Shown: positions 26,616-35,103 of the stretch, in pieces | Layout of the letters: each line of letters starts with the position of its first letter | Numbering within the stretch: the stretch's first letter is position 1 | DNA from: Oscillospiraceae bacterium | Lineage (GTDB): Bacteria; Bacillota; Clostridia; Oscillospirales; Oscillospiraceae | Assembly: GCA_902795345.1 (NCBI GenBank) | Contig: CADBKO010000001.1 | Location: forward strand, 124,001 to 188,000 | DNA: 64,000 bases | Reading direction: 5' to 3' | The notes under the pieces: generated by a model | What the model saw: the letters and a program-made list of their open reading frames with translations, nothing else | Told to the model about the DNA's origin: nothing | The model's database searches: none | Position numbers and translations under genes: made by a program

Positions 26616-28238
26616 TTGGCGGAACGGAAAAAAGAGAGCTTCGTGACCGGCGCCGCGGTGCTGACCGCCAGCACCATCATCGTCAAGATCCTGGGCGCGG
26701 TCTTCAAAATACCCCTCTCCAACATCATCGGCAAGGCCGCCATGGGGGATTTCGGCGTCGCCTACAATATCTATGCCCTGCTGCTGACCCTCTCCACGGC
26801 GGGCCTGCCCGTGGCCCTGAGCCGCATGGTCTCCGTGGCGGACGCCCTGGGGCGGCGGAACCAGCTGCGGCGCACCTTCCGGGTGGCCCGGGCCGCCTTC
26901 TTCGTCCTGGGCATGACCAGCACCCTGTTCATGCTGATTTTCAGCCGCATCCTGGCGGACTTCATGGGTTCGCCGGAGGCGGAGGCCGCCATCTCCATGC
27001 TGGCCCCGGCCCTGGTGTGCGTCTGCCTCATGTCCGCCTACCGGGGCTATACCCAGGGCCTGGGGGACATGGTCCCCACCAGCATTTCCCAGATCATCGA
27101 GACGCTGTGCAAGGTGGTTTTCGGCCTCTCCGCCGCCTGGATCCTGATCCATCGCGGCCGCAGCGGCAGCACCGGCGCGGCGGGGGGCATCTTCGGCGTC
27201 ACCATCGGCACGGTGCTGGGCCTCATCTATATCGTCCCGGCCACCCTGCGCATGGACCGGAAGCGGGGAAAGCCCAGCCCCAGTCCCGATGTGCCCGAGA
27301 GCCGGCGGCAGACCCTGAAGGAGCTGGTGGTCATCGGCGTGCCCATCATCATCGGCTCCTGCGTGCTGAACCTGGTGGCCATGGTGGACACCAAGATGAT
27401 CTTCGGCCGCCTCCAGAGCGCCCTGGGCTATTCCTACGAGACGGCCCGCGGCCTCTACGGGACCTATTTCAACAGCCAGACCCTCTATAATCTGCCCTCC
27501 GCCTTCGCCGTGCCCATGGTCACCAGCGCCATCCCGGCCATCGCGGCTTATGTGGCGGAGCGGAAGACCAGGGACGCAGCCCAGGTGCTGGGTGCCTCCC
27601 TGAAGCTCATGAACCTCCTGGCCATGCCCATGGCCGTGGGCATGGGGGTGCTGGCCGCGCCCCTCATGGGCGGGCTCTACGGGGACACGGACCCGGCGGC
27701 GGGGGCCATCCTCTCCGTGCTCAGCGCCGCGGGCTACGGGGTCTGCATCATGATGATCTCCAATGCCATCCTCCAGGCCTACGGCTATGAAAGGCTGCCC
27801 ATCATCACCATCGCCATAGGCGGCGTCTGCAAGATCGCGGTGAATTATGTCCTGCTGGGCAACCCCGGCATCAATATCGTGGGCGCGGCGGTGGGCAACG
27901 TGGCCTGCTATCTGGTCATCAGCCTCCTGAACCTGCTCATCATCCGGCGGAAGGCTCCCGACTGCCCGAAGCTGGCGCCTCTGTTCATCCGGCCCCTCCT
28001 GGCCTCCCTGCTCATGGGCGGCTGTGCTTGGGGCATCTACACCCTTCTGAGCCGCCTGTTCCGCACCGCCGGGCTCTTCCAGAGCGGGCGGATGCTGTTC
28101 CTGGCTCCGGCTGTGCTGGCCGTGGGCGCGGGCGTGGTGCTCTATCTCCTGTTCGTGATCCTGCTCAAGGCCATCACCCGGGAGGAGCTGGAGCTGGTGC
28201 CCAAGGGGGATAAGCTCGCCAGGATCCTGCGCGTGTAA
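26616..28238 (+). CDS. SpoVB-like polysaccharide flippase (MOP superfamily)
   Basis: The 540-residue protein has 13-14 helices and SpoVB features: VTGAAVLTASTIIVKILGAVFKIPLSNIIG, FGVAYNIYALLLTLSTAGLPVALSRMVS and TYFNSQTLYNLPSAFAVPM. These flippases move lipid-linked peptidoglycan or cortex precursors across the membrane. The start is TTG 26616 (ggggggc 6-7 bases upstream), a rarer start codon. It follows fakA by 53 bases and precedes rqcP by 10. Confidence 0.85.
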   Translation: MAERKKESFVTGAAVLTASTIIVKILGAVFKIPLSNIIGKAAMGDFGVAYNIYALLLTLSTAGLPVALSRMVSVADALGRRNQLRRTFRVARAAFFVLGMTSTLFMLIFSRILADFMGSPEAEAAISMLAPALVCVCLMSAYRGYTQGLGDMVPTSISQIIETLCKVVFGLSAAWILIHRGRSGSTGAAGGIFGVTIGTVLGLIYIVPATLRMDRKRGKPSPSPDVPESRRQTLKELVVIGVPIIIGSCVLNLVAMVDTKMIFGRLQSALGYSYETARGLYGTYFNSQTLYNLPSAFAVPMVTSAIPAIAAYVAERKTRDAAQVLGASLKLMNLLAMPMAVGMGVLAAPLMGGLYGDTDPAAGAILSVLSAAGYGVCIMMISNAILQAYGYERLPIITIAIGGVCKIAVNYVLLGNPGINIVGAAVGNVACYLVISLLNLLIIRRKAPDCPKLAPLFIRPLLASLLMGGCAWGIYTLLSRLFRTAGLFQSGRMLFLAPAVLAVGAGVVLYLLFVILLKAITREELELVPKGDKLARILRV

Positions 28239-28248
28239 GGAGAAGGAT

Positions 28249-28491
28249 ATGCGACTGGACAAGTATTTGAAGGTGTCCCGCCTCATCAAGCGGCGGACCG
28301 TGGCAAACGAAGCCTGCGACGGGGAGCGGGTCTCCGTCAACGGCAAGGTGGCCCGCGCCTCCTACGAGGTGAAGGTGGGGGACGTGATCGAGATCCGCTT
28401 CGGAGAGCGGACCCTGAAGGTGAAGGTGGCGGCGGTGACGGAAAACGCCACCAAGGACGCCGCCTCCGCCATGTACGAAGAGATCCGCTGA
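28249..28491 (+). CDS. rqcP: RqcP (S4 domain RNA-binding protein)
   Basis: The 80-residue protein is a single S4 domain: MRLDKYLKVSRLIKRRTVAN, then GERVSVNGKVARASYEVKVGD. RqcP (YabO/Hsp15-like) works with RqcH in ribosome-associated quality control to add alanine tails to stalled chains. Length and motifs fit the Bacillus protein. It follows the SpoVB-like gene by 10 bases, as in Bacillus, where yabM-yabO neighbours exist. Confidence 0.9.
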   Translation: MRLDKYLKVSRLIKRRTVANEACDGERVSVNGKVARASYEVKVGDVIEIRFGERTLKVKVAAVTENATKDAASAMYEEIR

Positions 28492-28516
28492 GGATCCCCG
28501 AAGGAGGGTGAAGGCC

Positions 28517-29119
28517 GTGCATGAACAATCGCCCAATGCCAGCCGCTGGGAAAAGTGGAGCCACTGGCTGGAAAACGTTTTCTGGTATCATTACAAGTGG
28601 TATTTCTTCGTGGGGATCTTTGCCGCCGTCCTCCTCATTTCCTCCGTGGTCGGCTTCGTGACGCAGGTCAAGTGGGACTGGACCGTGCCCTATGTCCACC
28701 TGGGCGCGGCGGACAAGGCTTCCGCCGCCGCCGTGAAGAAGGCCCTGACCGCCGTGGGGACCGACGTCAGCGGCAACGGGAAGGTGCAGATCCGCCTGGA
28801 GGAGTACCCCGAGACCAAGGACCCGGGGCGGAAGGACCTCCTGGGCCTTCTGCGGGAATCGGACAACATCCTTTTCGTGCTGGACGGGGAGACTCTGGCG
28901 CTCTATCAGTCCCTGGGCTGGTTCGGGGACGCCGTGCCCCTGGCCGAGGGCCTCTGGGCGGCGACCAACGACGCGCCGGTGAAGCCCATCACGCTGGAGG
29001 GATTCCGGGAATACGGCTATACCCAGGACCAGATCGACGAATACAACGCCTATGCCATTCAGGAGCATGCGCAGCTGGTGGAAGAAGCGGCAGGGATCCT
29101 GAAGGAACTGAAAAACTGA
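28517..29119 (+). CDS. Single-pass membrane protein of unknown function
   Basis: A 200-residue protein with an N-terminal helix (YYKWYFFVGIFAAVLLISSVVGFV region) and an outside domain with LLGLLRESDNILFVLDGETLALYQSLG. I do not recognise a family. GTG 28517 was chosen (aaggaggg 8 bases upstream); an in-frame GTG at 28508 overlaps the site. It closes the Asp23-FakA-SpoVB-RqcP operon and is followed by a terminator. Confidence 0.65.
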   Translation: MHEQSPNASRWEKWSHWLENVFWYHYKWYFFVGIFAAVLLISSVVGFVTQVKWDWTVPYVHLGAADKASAAAVKKALTAVGTDVSGNGKVQIRLEEYPETKDPGRKDLLGLLRESDNILFVLDGETLALYQSLGWFGDAVPLAEGLWAATNDAPVKPITLEGFREYGYTQDQIDEYNAYAIQEHAQLVEEAAGILKELKN

Positions 29120-29125
29120 ATCGCC

Positions 29126-29149
29126 GCCGCCGGGTATTTGCCCGACGGC
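29126..29149 (+). terminator. Terminator of the fakA operon
   Basis: Nine-base stem gccgccggg / cccgacggc (one C-A mismatch) with loop tatttg, followed by gttgttttctc. Confidence 0.7.
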
Positions 29150-29153
29150 GTTG

Positions 29154-29178
29154 TTTTCTCAACCACAGGTTGAGAAAA
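29154..29178. promoter_or_regulatory. Perfect 11-bp palindrome upstream of the XRE-TPR-like regulator
   Basis: ttttctcaacc / ggttgagaaaa around aca. The inner form CTCAACC-N3-GGTTGAG recurs near 33512 and 54144. It lies upstream of the -10 TACAAT at 29219 and is a candidate operator. Confidence 0.65.
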
Positions 29179-29194
29179 CCCGAAAAGGATACCG

Positions 29195-29224
29195 TAGACG
29201 GGGCCGACATCCGCTTGCTACAAT
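29195..29224 (+). promoter_or_regulatory. Promoter of the XRE regulator at 29262
   Basis: TAGACG (29195-29200), 18-bp spacer, TACAAT (29219-29224), 37 bases before the start. Confidence 0.5.
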
Positions 29225-29261
29225 GGGGCCAGACCGGTCAACTGCGAAAGGAGCCAGACTT

Positions 29262-30329
29262 ATGAGCGAAAGAAACACATTCGGCGCCCGCCTGCGTGAC
29301 CTGCGGGTAAAAAGCGGCCTCAGCCAGGAGGAAGCAGCGGCGCAGCTGGGGGTGAGCCCCCAGTCGGTGAGCAAGTGGGAGACGGACAAATGCTATCCGG
29401 AATTCCTCCTCATCATGCCCCTGGCCCGGCTCTACGGCGTCAGCGCCGACATGCTGCTGGGCAGCGAGGACCGGCGGGCCTGGTGGGAGGCGCAGTGGCA
29501 GGAAGCCCTGCGCCGGGGCGGGGAAAAAGCCACCCTCCCCGTCACGGAGGCGGCCTTGAAGGAGCTGCCGGGGGACTGGCAGTTCCGCTACCGCCAGGGC
29601 TGCACGGAGTTTTTCATGGGCCAGGACGCGGAGACGGAGGAGGACAAGCAGCGCTGGCTTGCTGCTGCGGAGAAGCACCTGCGCGCTCTCCATGAGGATG
29701 AACCCATGAACGAGTCCGCCGGCAGTATGCTGGTGACCGTGTTGATGACCCGGGGGCGGCTGCAGGAGGCGGAGGAGATCTGTCGGAAGCTGCCCAATGG
29801 GGAGCGGGAACTGCTCCATGTCCTGAGAGGGGAAGAGCAGAAAAAGCAGCTCCGCCGGGTGACGACGGCCTCCTTCCGGACCCTGCTGGGCGACCTGATC
29901 TGCTGCGGAGCCCCGGAGCGCAGTCTGATTTCCGGCGGCGTCCCGGAGGCCCTGGAGGCTGCGGAGCGCATCATAACGGAGGTGCTAGGAGCGGAGGGCT
30001 TCTTCGCAGACCTTCTGATCAGCGTTCACTGGAAGCGGGCGGAAAGCGCCCTGGAAGCGGGAGACGGGGAGAAGGCCATGGCGGAGCTGACGGCCATCCG
30101 CGACCTGACGGCCCGCTGGGCCGGAGCCGGGGGCTATGACAAAGCCCCGGAGAGTGCACCCTTCCTGGAGCCCCACGTCCCCGCGATTTATGAGGAACAC
30201 CTGTGGGAGAGCCTGTGGTCCCTCCTCCAGGCGCCGCTTCTGGCCCCGCTGCGTAACCGGGAGGATTTCCAGGCCCTCCTTGCGGAGGCGGAGCGGGAAG
30301 CGGCGAAGGATACAGGCTTCGGAGGCTGA
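29262..30329 (+). CDS. XRE-family regulator with long C-terminal domain
   Basis: The 355-residue protein has an N-terminal helix-turn-helix (LRVKSGLSQEEAAAQLGVSPQSVSKWETDK, then YGVSADMLLGSEDR) and about 285 helical residues. The C-terminal part has TPR-like pairs such as AAEKHLRALHEDEP and TRGRLQEAEEICRKLPNGE. It resembles the regulator at 55091 in layout and in the C-terminal end (LLAPLRNREDFQALL versus FDQLKDDPEMQ). ATG 29262 has aaaggag 8 bases upstream. A perfect palindrome at 29154-29178 may be its own operator. Confidence 0.8.
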   Translation: MSERNTFGARLRDLRVKSGLSQEEAAAQLGVSPQSVSKWETDKCYPEFLLIMPLARLYGVSADMLLGSEDRRAWWEAQWQEALRRGGEKATLPVTEAALKELPGDWQFRYRQGCTEFFMGQDAETEEDKQRWLAAAEKHLRALHEDEPMNESAGSMLVTVLMTRGRLQEAEEICRKLPNGERELLHVLRGEEQKKQLRRVTTASFRTLLGDLICCGAPERSLISGGVPEALEAAERIITEVLGAEGFFADLLISVHWKRAESALEAGDGEKAMAELTAIRDLTARWAGAGGYDKAPESAPFLEPHVPAIYEEHLWESLWSLLQAPLLAPLRNREDFQALLAEAEREAAKDTGFGG

Positions 30330-30403
30330 AAACCCCCATACGACCATCCCGCGCCTGCCGCGTTGCGGCGGGCGCGGATTTCTTATAATAGAGCGCAGAA
30401 AAC

Positions 30404-30431
30404 CGCCGCAGGCCAAGTTAGGCTTGCGGCG
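30404..30431 (-). terminator. Terminator between converging XRE and VanW-family genes
   Basis: Eleven-base stem cgccgcaggcc / ggcttgcggcg (one G-T wobble) with loop aagtta, followed on the minus strand by ggttttctg. Confidence 0.7.
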
Positions 30432-30443
30432 ATCTGTTATCCG

Positions 30444-32012
30444 TTATCCTTCCTTGTCCTCCGGCGCGATCAATACCACCTTGTCCCGGGCGGCGTAGAC
30501 GCTGCGGGCTTCGGGGACTTCCTCAATCAGATTTCCCTCCCCGTCATACCGCACCCGCCAGGTCTGGACGGTCATGCCCTCCCGCCCCCAGTCCGCCACG
30601 GTGCTCTGGCCGGGGGCCAGGGCCGGGTCCTCCCGGTAGACGGTGCCCGCCTCCACGGATTCCAATATCTCCCAGCGAAGCTCGGTGCGGCCCTCCCTCG
30701 TCTTTGTGCCCCGAATGGTCACCTTCAGGCTGCCATCCTCGCAGCTCGCCTCGATGCGCAGGGGGTAATCCGTGGAATTGACGAAATTATAGTCCGGCCA
30801 GCCCCAGGAGACGGTGGCGTCCAGTCCGGGGGGCACATAGCTCTGATAATAGCGGTGGTTCGTGCGGAAGCTCACCTCCAGGTCCGCCAGGAGACAGGCG
30901 CAGTAGAGGGTGCTGCTCACCTGGCAGATGCCGCCCCCCACCTCACTCACCAATTCCCCGTCCACATAGCTGAGGGCGCTGCCGTAGCCCGCCTCCTCCG
31001 TCCGCTGGCCGATGCGCCCATTGAAGGAGAATTCCTCCCCCGGCAGCAGCAGGCTGCCGTCCAGGGCCTTCGCCGCCAGGCGGATATTGCCGATGCGTGT
31101 CTCCGTGCCTCCAAGCTCGGTCACATAGCTCCCCAGCTCGTCCCGGTACAGGAGGGCGCGGAGCGTTTCCGCCGTCACCATGGGCGGTACCTCCTCCAGC
31201 GGGATCACCAGGGTCTCCCCCTCGGGTAGCTCCTCCGCCGCCTCCTGGGCGGCCAGGAAATCGAAGCTGCACCCCGGCTTTTCCGGCAGGATCCGCCCCT
31301 CGCTGTCCCAGGCCGCGTCCTCCGCCGGGCGGGCGAGAAGCCCGTAAACGGCCCGGAAATCCGGCTCCTCCGGCGCTGTGACCGCAGGCGTCCATTCCAC
31401 CGTCTCCCGCCCCTCCCGGAAGGCGGCCTCCAGGGCCAGGGCCAGAGCGGCCTTGTCCGTCTCCTGCCCCGGCGTCCCCCGGGTCCAGCGGATGGCCTCC
31501 TCGTCGAAGTAGAGCACCGCGGGGACCATGGCCCTGTCCGTTTCCTCCGCGATCCGCCGGGCGGCCAGGCGCAGGGCCTCCCCCTCCGGCTCCGGCAGGG
31601 CGGCGTCCACCGGCTGCGCGCCGAAAAGCAGGGCTTCCAGCCGGGAAGCCGTGTCCCGCAGGAAGCCGCCGCCCCGCCCATAGGCATACAGCGCCTCCGC
31701 CATGGCTTCCGGGGAACGCTCCATGCCCGCCTCCGCAGCCGTCACCGGGTAAAGGCTGCCGTCGGGGAAGCGCACGGTGACGCTTTTTCCCAGCCAGGCG
31801 CCGTAGCCCGCTTCCTCCAGCCTGATGCGGGCCTCCGCCCGGGTGCGTCCGCCCAGGGCCAGGTCCCCGGCCCAAAGGCCGGGGTAGAGCCTATCCGTGC
31901 TTTCCCAGAGCTCCCCCGCCAGGAGCGCGAGGGCGATCAGCAGCGTGAGGGCGAGGGCAAAAAAGAGCGCAGTACGCCGCATCGTGCGGGAACTGCGCTT
32001 GCTGTCTTTCAT
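30444..32012 (-). CDS. VanW-family protein with peptidoglycan-binding-like repeats
   Basis: The 522-residue protein has an N-terminal membrane helix (ALFFALALTLLIALALLAGELW), two YoaR-like (PG_binding_4-type) segments, then the VanW domain with RIGNIRLAAKALDG, LLPGEEFSFNGRIGQRTEEAGY, VGGGICQVSSTLYCACLLADLEV and NHRYYQSYVPPGLDATVSW, ending in a G5-like stretch. VanW proteins sit at the outer membrane face and are tied to wall or antibiotic stress; activity is not established. ATG 32012 has aaagga 9 bases upstream; the open frame before it lacks such a site. Confidence 0.85.
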   Translation of the reverse strand: MKDSKRSSRTMRRTALFFALALTLLIALALLAGELWESTDRLYPGLWAGDLALGGRTRAEARIRLEEAGYGAWLGKSVTVRFPDGSLYPVTAAEAGMERSPEAMAEALYAYGRGGGFLRDTASRLEALLFGAQPVDAALPEPEGEALRLAARRIAEETDRAMVPAVLYFDEEAIRWTRGTPGQETDKAALALALEAAFREGRETVEWTPAVTAPEEPDFRAVYGLLARPAEDAAWDSEGRILPEKPGCSFDFLAAQEAAEELPEGETLVIPLEEVPPMVTAETLRALLYRDELGSYVTELGGTETRIGNIRLAAKALDGSLLLPGEEFSFNGRIGQRTEEAGYGSALSYVDGELVSEVGGGICQVSSTLYCACLLADLEVSFRTNHRYYQSYVPPGLDATVSWGWPDYNFVNSTDYPLRIEASCEDGSLKVTIRGTKTREGRTELRWEILESVEAGTVYREDPALAPGQSTVADWGREGMTVQTWRVRYDGEGNLIEEVPEARSVYAARDKVVLIAPEDKEG

Positions 32013-32234
32013 AAGAGATTCCTTTCCAGGCCGTCGGAGCAAACTCCGCTCACTCCGAATCCGCATTTTCCGCAAGAGCCGCGAAAACTGCGTATCGCTC
32101 GGTGGCTCCTCCTCATTCCGCGCGCGAGGGGACCCCATTGGGGACGTGTGCGCTTCCTTTTCAAATCGAAGCATGTTGAGAAGGACGTTTCGCCGGAATC
32201 CTGCGGGTAATCACGCTTGCGTGGATACCTGCTA
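32013..32234. other. 222-bp gap with stem-rich, repeat-like sequence
   Basis: No supported gene. The minus-strand frame upstream of the VanW start stays open for 54 codons, but has no start site and encodes low-complexity arginine-rich sequence. An imperfect inverted repeat lies at 32063-32091 (gcattttccgc / gcgaaaactgc) and the right end overlaps a 34-bp repeat (32219-32252). The whole gap looks like a dispersed intergenic repeat. Confidence 0.45.
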
Positions 32235-32252
32235 TTACGGCGAATAAGGACG
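32219..32252. repeat. 34-bp repeat, copy 1 (overlaps the hemW 3' end)
   Basis: Matches 37146-37179 at about 26 of 34 positions and ends in the shared word cgaataaggacg (32241-32252). The last codons of hemW (R-P-Y-S-P) lie in it. Confidence 0.5.
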
Positions 32253-33425
32253 TGGCTTGTACCTTTGCTCCGCCTGGGCGTCCAGCAGCTCGCCGATGAG
32301 CTGGTTGGACAGGAGGAAGCCCCGGGGGGTGAAGCGCCAGCGGTCGTCCACCTGCTTGGCGAGGCCCAGGCGTACATAACCCTGGAGCAGCGATTCCAGG
32401 GGCGCGAAGGGGGCCCGGTAGCGCCGCTCGTATTCCCCGGCCTCGATGCCCCGGGCGGTGCGCAGGCCCAGCATCACGTATTCCACGGCCTTTTCCACCG
32501 CCGTCACCGTCTCCTCCTCGCAGACCAGGTTTTCCCCCGTCTCCACCGCCCGGATATAGCCCTCCACGTCCTTCAGGAAGGTGAAGCGCTGGCTGCCGAT
32601 ACAGGAGGCGGCGGAGGCGCCGAAGCCCGCGTAGTCCTCCAGCAGCCAGTATTTCAGGTTGTGGCGGGAGGCATAGCCCCGCTTTGCAAAGTTGGAGATC
32701 TCATATTGGATGTAGCCCGCCCCCGCCAGCGTGTCCACGGCGTAAAGGTACATGTCCGCCTGGAGGTCGTCGTCGGGGATGTCGGGGGAATTGCGGTATT
32801 GCCATAGGGGGGTGCCCTCCTCGATCTTCAGCCCGTAGCAGCTCAGGTGCTGCACGTTCAGTTCCATGACCCGCCGGAGGGTGTCGCTCCAGTCCTCCCG
32901 GCTCTGGGCGGGAAGCCCGTAGATCAGGTCCAGGCTGATGTTCTCGAAGCCCGCCCGCCGTGCCTTTTCCACCGCCCGGGGCACCTGGGCCCAGCTGTGC
33001 CGCCGCCCCAGGAAGCGGAGGATGGCGTCGTTGGCGCTCTGGGCCCCCAGGGAGATGCGGTTGAAGCCCGCCCTGCGCAGGCGCCCCAGCCCGGCGGCCT
33101 CCACGCTGTCGGGGTTGGCCTCCAGGGTGATCTCGCAGTCGGCGGTGAGGCGCGTTTCCTTCCGGATGAGGCCCAGCAGGTCCACCAGGTAATCCGCCCC
33201 GTACCAGCTGGGGGTGCCCCCGCCGAAATACACCGTGTCGATGCGGTAGCTTTCCAGCCGGGGGGCGGCCTCCGTCAGGTGCTTTTTCAGCGCTTTCTGG
33301 TAGGCGGGGATCAGGTCCCGGCGGCCCGCCGTGGAGCAGAAGTCGCAGTAGGCGCAGCGGCTGGCGCAGAAGGGGATATGGATATAGAGCCCCAGCTTCC
33401 TGCTTCCTCGTTCGTTTCCGCCCAT
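32235..33425 (-). CDS. hemW: Radical SAM heme chaperone HemW
   Basis: The 396-residue protein has the radical SAM motif CASRCAYCDF (C20, C24, C27), TVYFGGGTPSWY, ITLEANPDSV, NRISLGAQS and ISLDLIYGLPAQS, and a C-terminal HemW domain. HemW carries heme to respiratory enzymes; its cluster motif lacks the extra cysteine expected in true HemN. The last residues (RPYSP) come from a repeat and extend the family's usual end. The start has aaggagg 7-8 bases upstream. Confidence 0.93.
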   Translation of the reverse strand: MGGNERGSRKLGLYIHIPFCASRCAYCDFCSTAGRRDLIPAYQKALKKHLTEAAPRLESYRIDTVYFGGGTPSWYGADYLVDLLGLIRKETRLTADCEITLEANPDSVEAAGLGRLRRAGFNRISLGAQSANDAILRFLGRRHSWAQVPRAVEKARRAGFENISLDLIYGLPAQSREDWSDTLRRVMELNVQHLSCYGLKIEEGTPLWQYRNSPDIPDDDLQADMYLYAVDTLAGAGYIQYEISNFAKRGYASRHNLKYWLLEDYAGFGASAASCIGSQRFTFLKDVEGYIRAVETGENLVCEEETVTAVEKAVEYVMLGLRTARGIEAGEYERRYRAPFAPLESLLQGYVRLGLAKQVDDRWRFTPRGFLLSNQLIGELLDAQAEQRYKPRPYSP

Positions 33426-33511
33426 GTCCGCGCCTCCTTCTCTGTCTCTGAGGGGATTATAGCATAATGGCAGGGAAAATAACAGAGAAAAAGCGCCCGG
33501 GAAACGGAGAA

Positions 33512-33528
33512 CTCAACCGTTGGTTAAT
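33512..33528. promoter_or_regulatory. CTCAACC-N3-GGTTAA palindrome at the lipoprotein promoter
   Basis: Same form as the palindrome at 29154-29178: CTCAACC (33512-33518), gtt, GGTTAA (33522-33527). It directly abuts the -35 (33528), a position for repression or activation. Confidence 0.55.
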
Positions 33529-33556
33529 TGACTTTTCAGACGGGATTATGTATTCT
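33528..33556 (+). promoter_or_regulatory. Sigma-A promoter of the IseA-like/SLH operon
   Basis: TTGACT (33528-33533), 17-bp spacer, TATTCT (33551-33556), about 43 bases before the ATG. Divergent from hemW, which has a TATAAT at 33461-33456 on the minus strand. Confidence 0.75.
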
Positions 33557-33599
33557 GAAAGTAAAGAAGAACAATAGATACGGAGAAAGGGGAGCGCGC

Positions 33600-35102
33600 A
33601 TGAAGAAATACCTGGCTCTTCTCCCGGCATTTGCCCTCCTGCTTTCCCTGGGGGCCTGCGCCGGGCGGCCCCAGCCTACCCCCAGCCCTGCGCCCACGGC
33701 GGCGGTCACGGCCACCCCTGCGCCGGAATCAACGCCCTCGCCGGAGCCTGTGCCCACCTCCACGCCGGAACCGGAGGACCCGACGGAGCCCCTCCTGGGG
33801 AAAATGAAGCGGGAGAACGCGGAGAGCATCCGTTATGAGCTGGGTTCCTGGCGGGAAACCTATCTGCTGCGCAGGGGGGAGGAGGGCTTCGAGGAAGCCC
33901 TGGACATCCTCTTTTCCCTCCGTGGCGTGCGCTGTGAAAAGCCGGAGGCCCTCAATACCCGCAGCTTCGACCTGGGCCGCCAGGTGGAGCTGGCCTTCGA
34001 CGGCGAGTATGTCTACGGCGGGAGCTATAACGGCCACCGCTGGCTGCGCCTGGAGGGGGAGGGCAGGCCGGACCAGGCGCTGAGCGCCATTTTTGAACGC
34101 TGCGCCCCCGCCCTTAGTGGCGTCGGCGGCCTTGCCCCCGGCCATGAAAACCTGATCCGGGACGACACCCTCGTTTTGCGGACCAGCAGCCCGGTCTACG
34201 ACTGGGCGACCCTGACAAATGCCATCCGGGGGATGCACGAATCCTACAAGGAATCCGGAAACCGGGCGGTGGACGAGTTCGCGGAAATCTATCTGATCCG
34301 GGAAAACCGGACGGAGGAGACCAGCCTCTTCGACACGCCGGTGCTGGAAATGCTGGTGGACGGGGAGTGGCACTACCGGCATTTCCGTTCCAGCGGCAGC
34401 TTCCTCATGTACGGCGTGGCGGCGCCGGGGGAAAGCATGCTGAATATCCCCATGTGGCGGCTTGCCGGGGAGCTGGAGCCGGGTCAGTACCGCATCTGCG
34501 TCACCTATTTCCTGGGCGGCGGCGAGGCGACAAGTCCGGACCACGTGGCCTACGCGGAGTTCGAGATCGCGGAGGATGGGCCGGAAACGCCCATCCCGCC
34601 CCTGCCCTGGCTGGAAGAAGCCCTGGAAGCCTATGAAAAGGCGGAGGAGGCCTACGGCTGGTTCAAGCTGGAAAGCCTGGCAGGCGGCCCCGCCTCGGAC
34701 CGGGAAACGAAGGACGACGAAGGGTGGTGGCTGATCACAGAACCGCGCTTTGCCGACTGGGAGACCCTGGAAAACTACCTTCTGGGGCTCTTTGACCGGG
34801 ATATGGCGGAACGCCTGCTTTCCGGCGGACCCTATAAGGAAGCAGGCGGACGTGTGTACGGCCAGTCCGGCGGCACCGGGACCGACTGGCGGGTGGGAGA
34901 GCGGACAGGCATCCGGGCCTGGCGGGAAATGAACGGGAATGTGTACGTCGCCGTCAGCTATGAATATCTGCCGGACGGCCTGACGCCCGCGGGAGAGTTC
35001 ACCTGCACCTATCCCTATGTGTGGGAGGGGGATCACCGGGTCTTCCGGGATTTCTCCCTGCCCTATGTGGACGGCATCCCCGGGGATCTTGAGGAGGACT
35101 GA
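33600..35102 (+). CDS. Lipoprotein with IseA-like C-terminal domain
   Basis: The 500-residue protein has a lipobox signal peptide (MKKYLALLPAFALLLSLGAC, lipid on that cysteine), a proline/threonine-rich spacer to about residue 60, a central domain with NRAVDEFAEIYLIREN and ELEPGQYRICVTYFLGGG like a bacterial Ig-type fold, and a C-terminal region (EKAEEAYGWFKLESL, WETLENYLLGLFDRDMAERLL, VYGQSGGTG) that resembles IseA/YoeB, an inhibitor of cell-wall DL-endopeptidases. This would put it on the outer membrane face controlling wall turnover. The last domain call is from pattern memory. The next gene starts one base after its stop. Confidence 0.7.
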   Translation: MKKYLALLPAFALLLSLGACAGRPQPTPSPAPTAAVTATPAPESTPSPEPVPTSTPEPEDPTEPLLGKMKRENAESIRYELGSWRETYLLRRGEEGFEEALDILFSLRGVRCEKPEALNTRSFDLGRQVELAFDGEYVYGGSYNGHRWLRLEGEGRPDQALSAIFERCAPALSGVGGLAPGHENLIRDDTLVLRTSSPVYDWATLTNAIRGMHESYKESGNRAVDEFAEIYLIRENRTEETSLFDTPVLEMLVDGEWHYRHFRSSGSFLMYGVAAPGESMLNIPMWRLAGELEPGQYRICVTYFLGGGEATSPDHVAYAEFEIAEDGPETPIPPLPWLEEALEAYEKAEEAYGWFKLESLAGGPASDRETKDDEGWWLITEPRFADWETLENYLLGLFDRDMAERLLSGGPYKEAGGRVYGQSGGTGTDWRVGERTGIRAWREMNGNVYVAVSYEYLPDGLTPAGEFTCTYPYVWEGDHRVFRDFSLPYVDGIPGDLEED

Positions 35103-35103
35103 A

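Noticed and set aside
32013..32174. N-terminal extension of the VanW-family gene
   Set aside because: Open frame but no ribosome-binding site and repeat-like R/S-rich sequence; ATG 32012 with aaagga is better.
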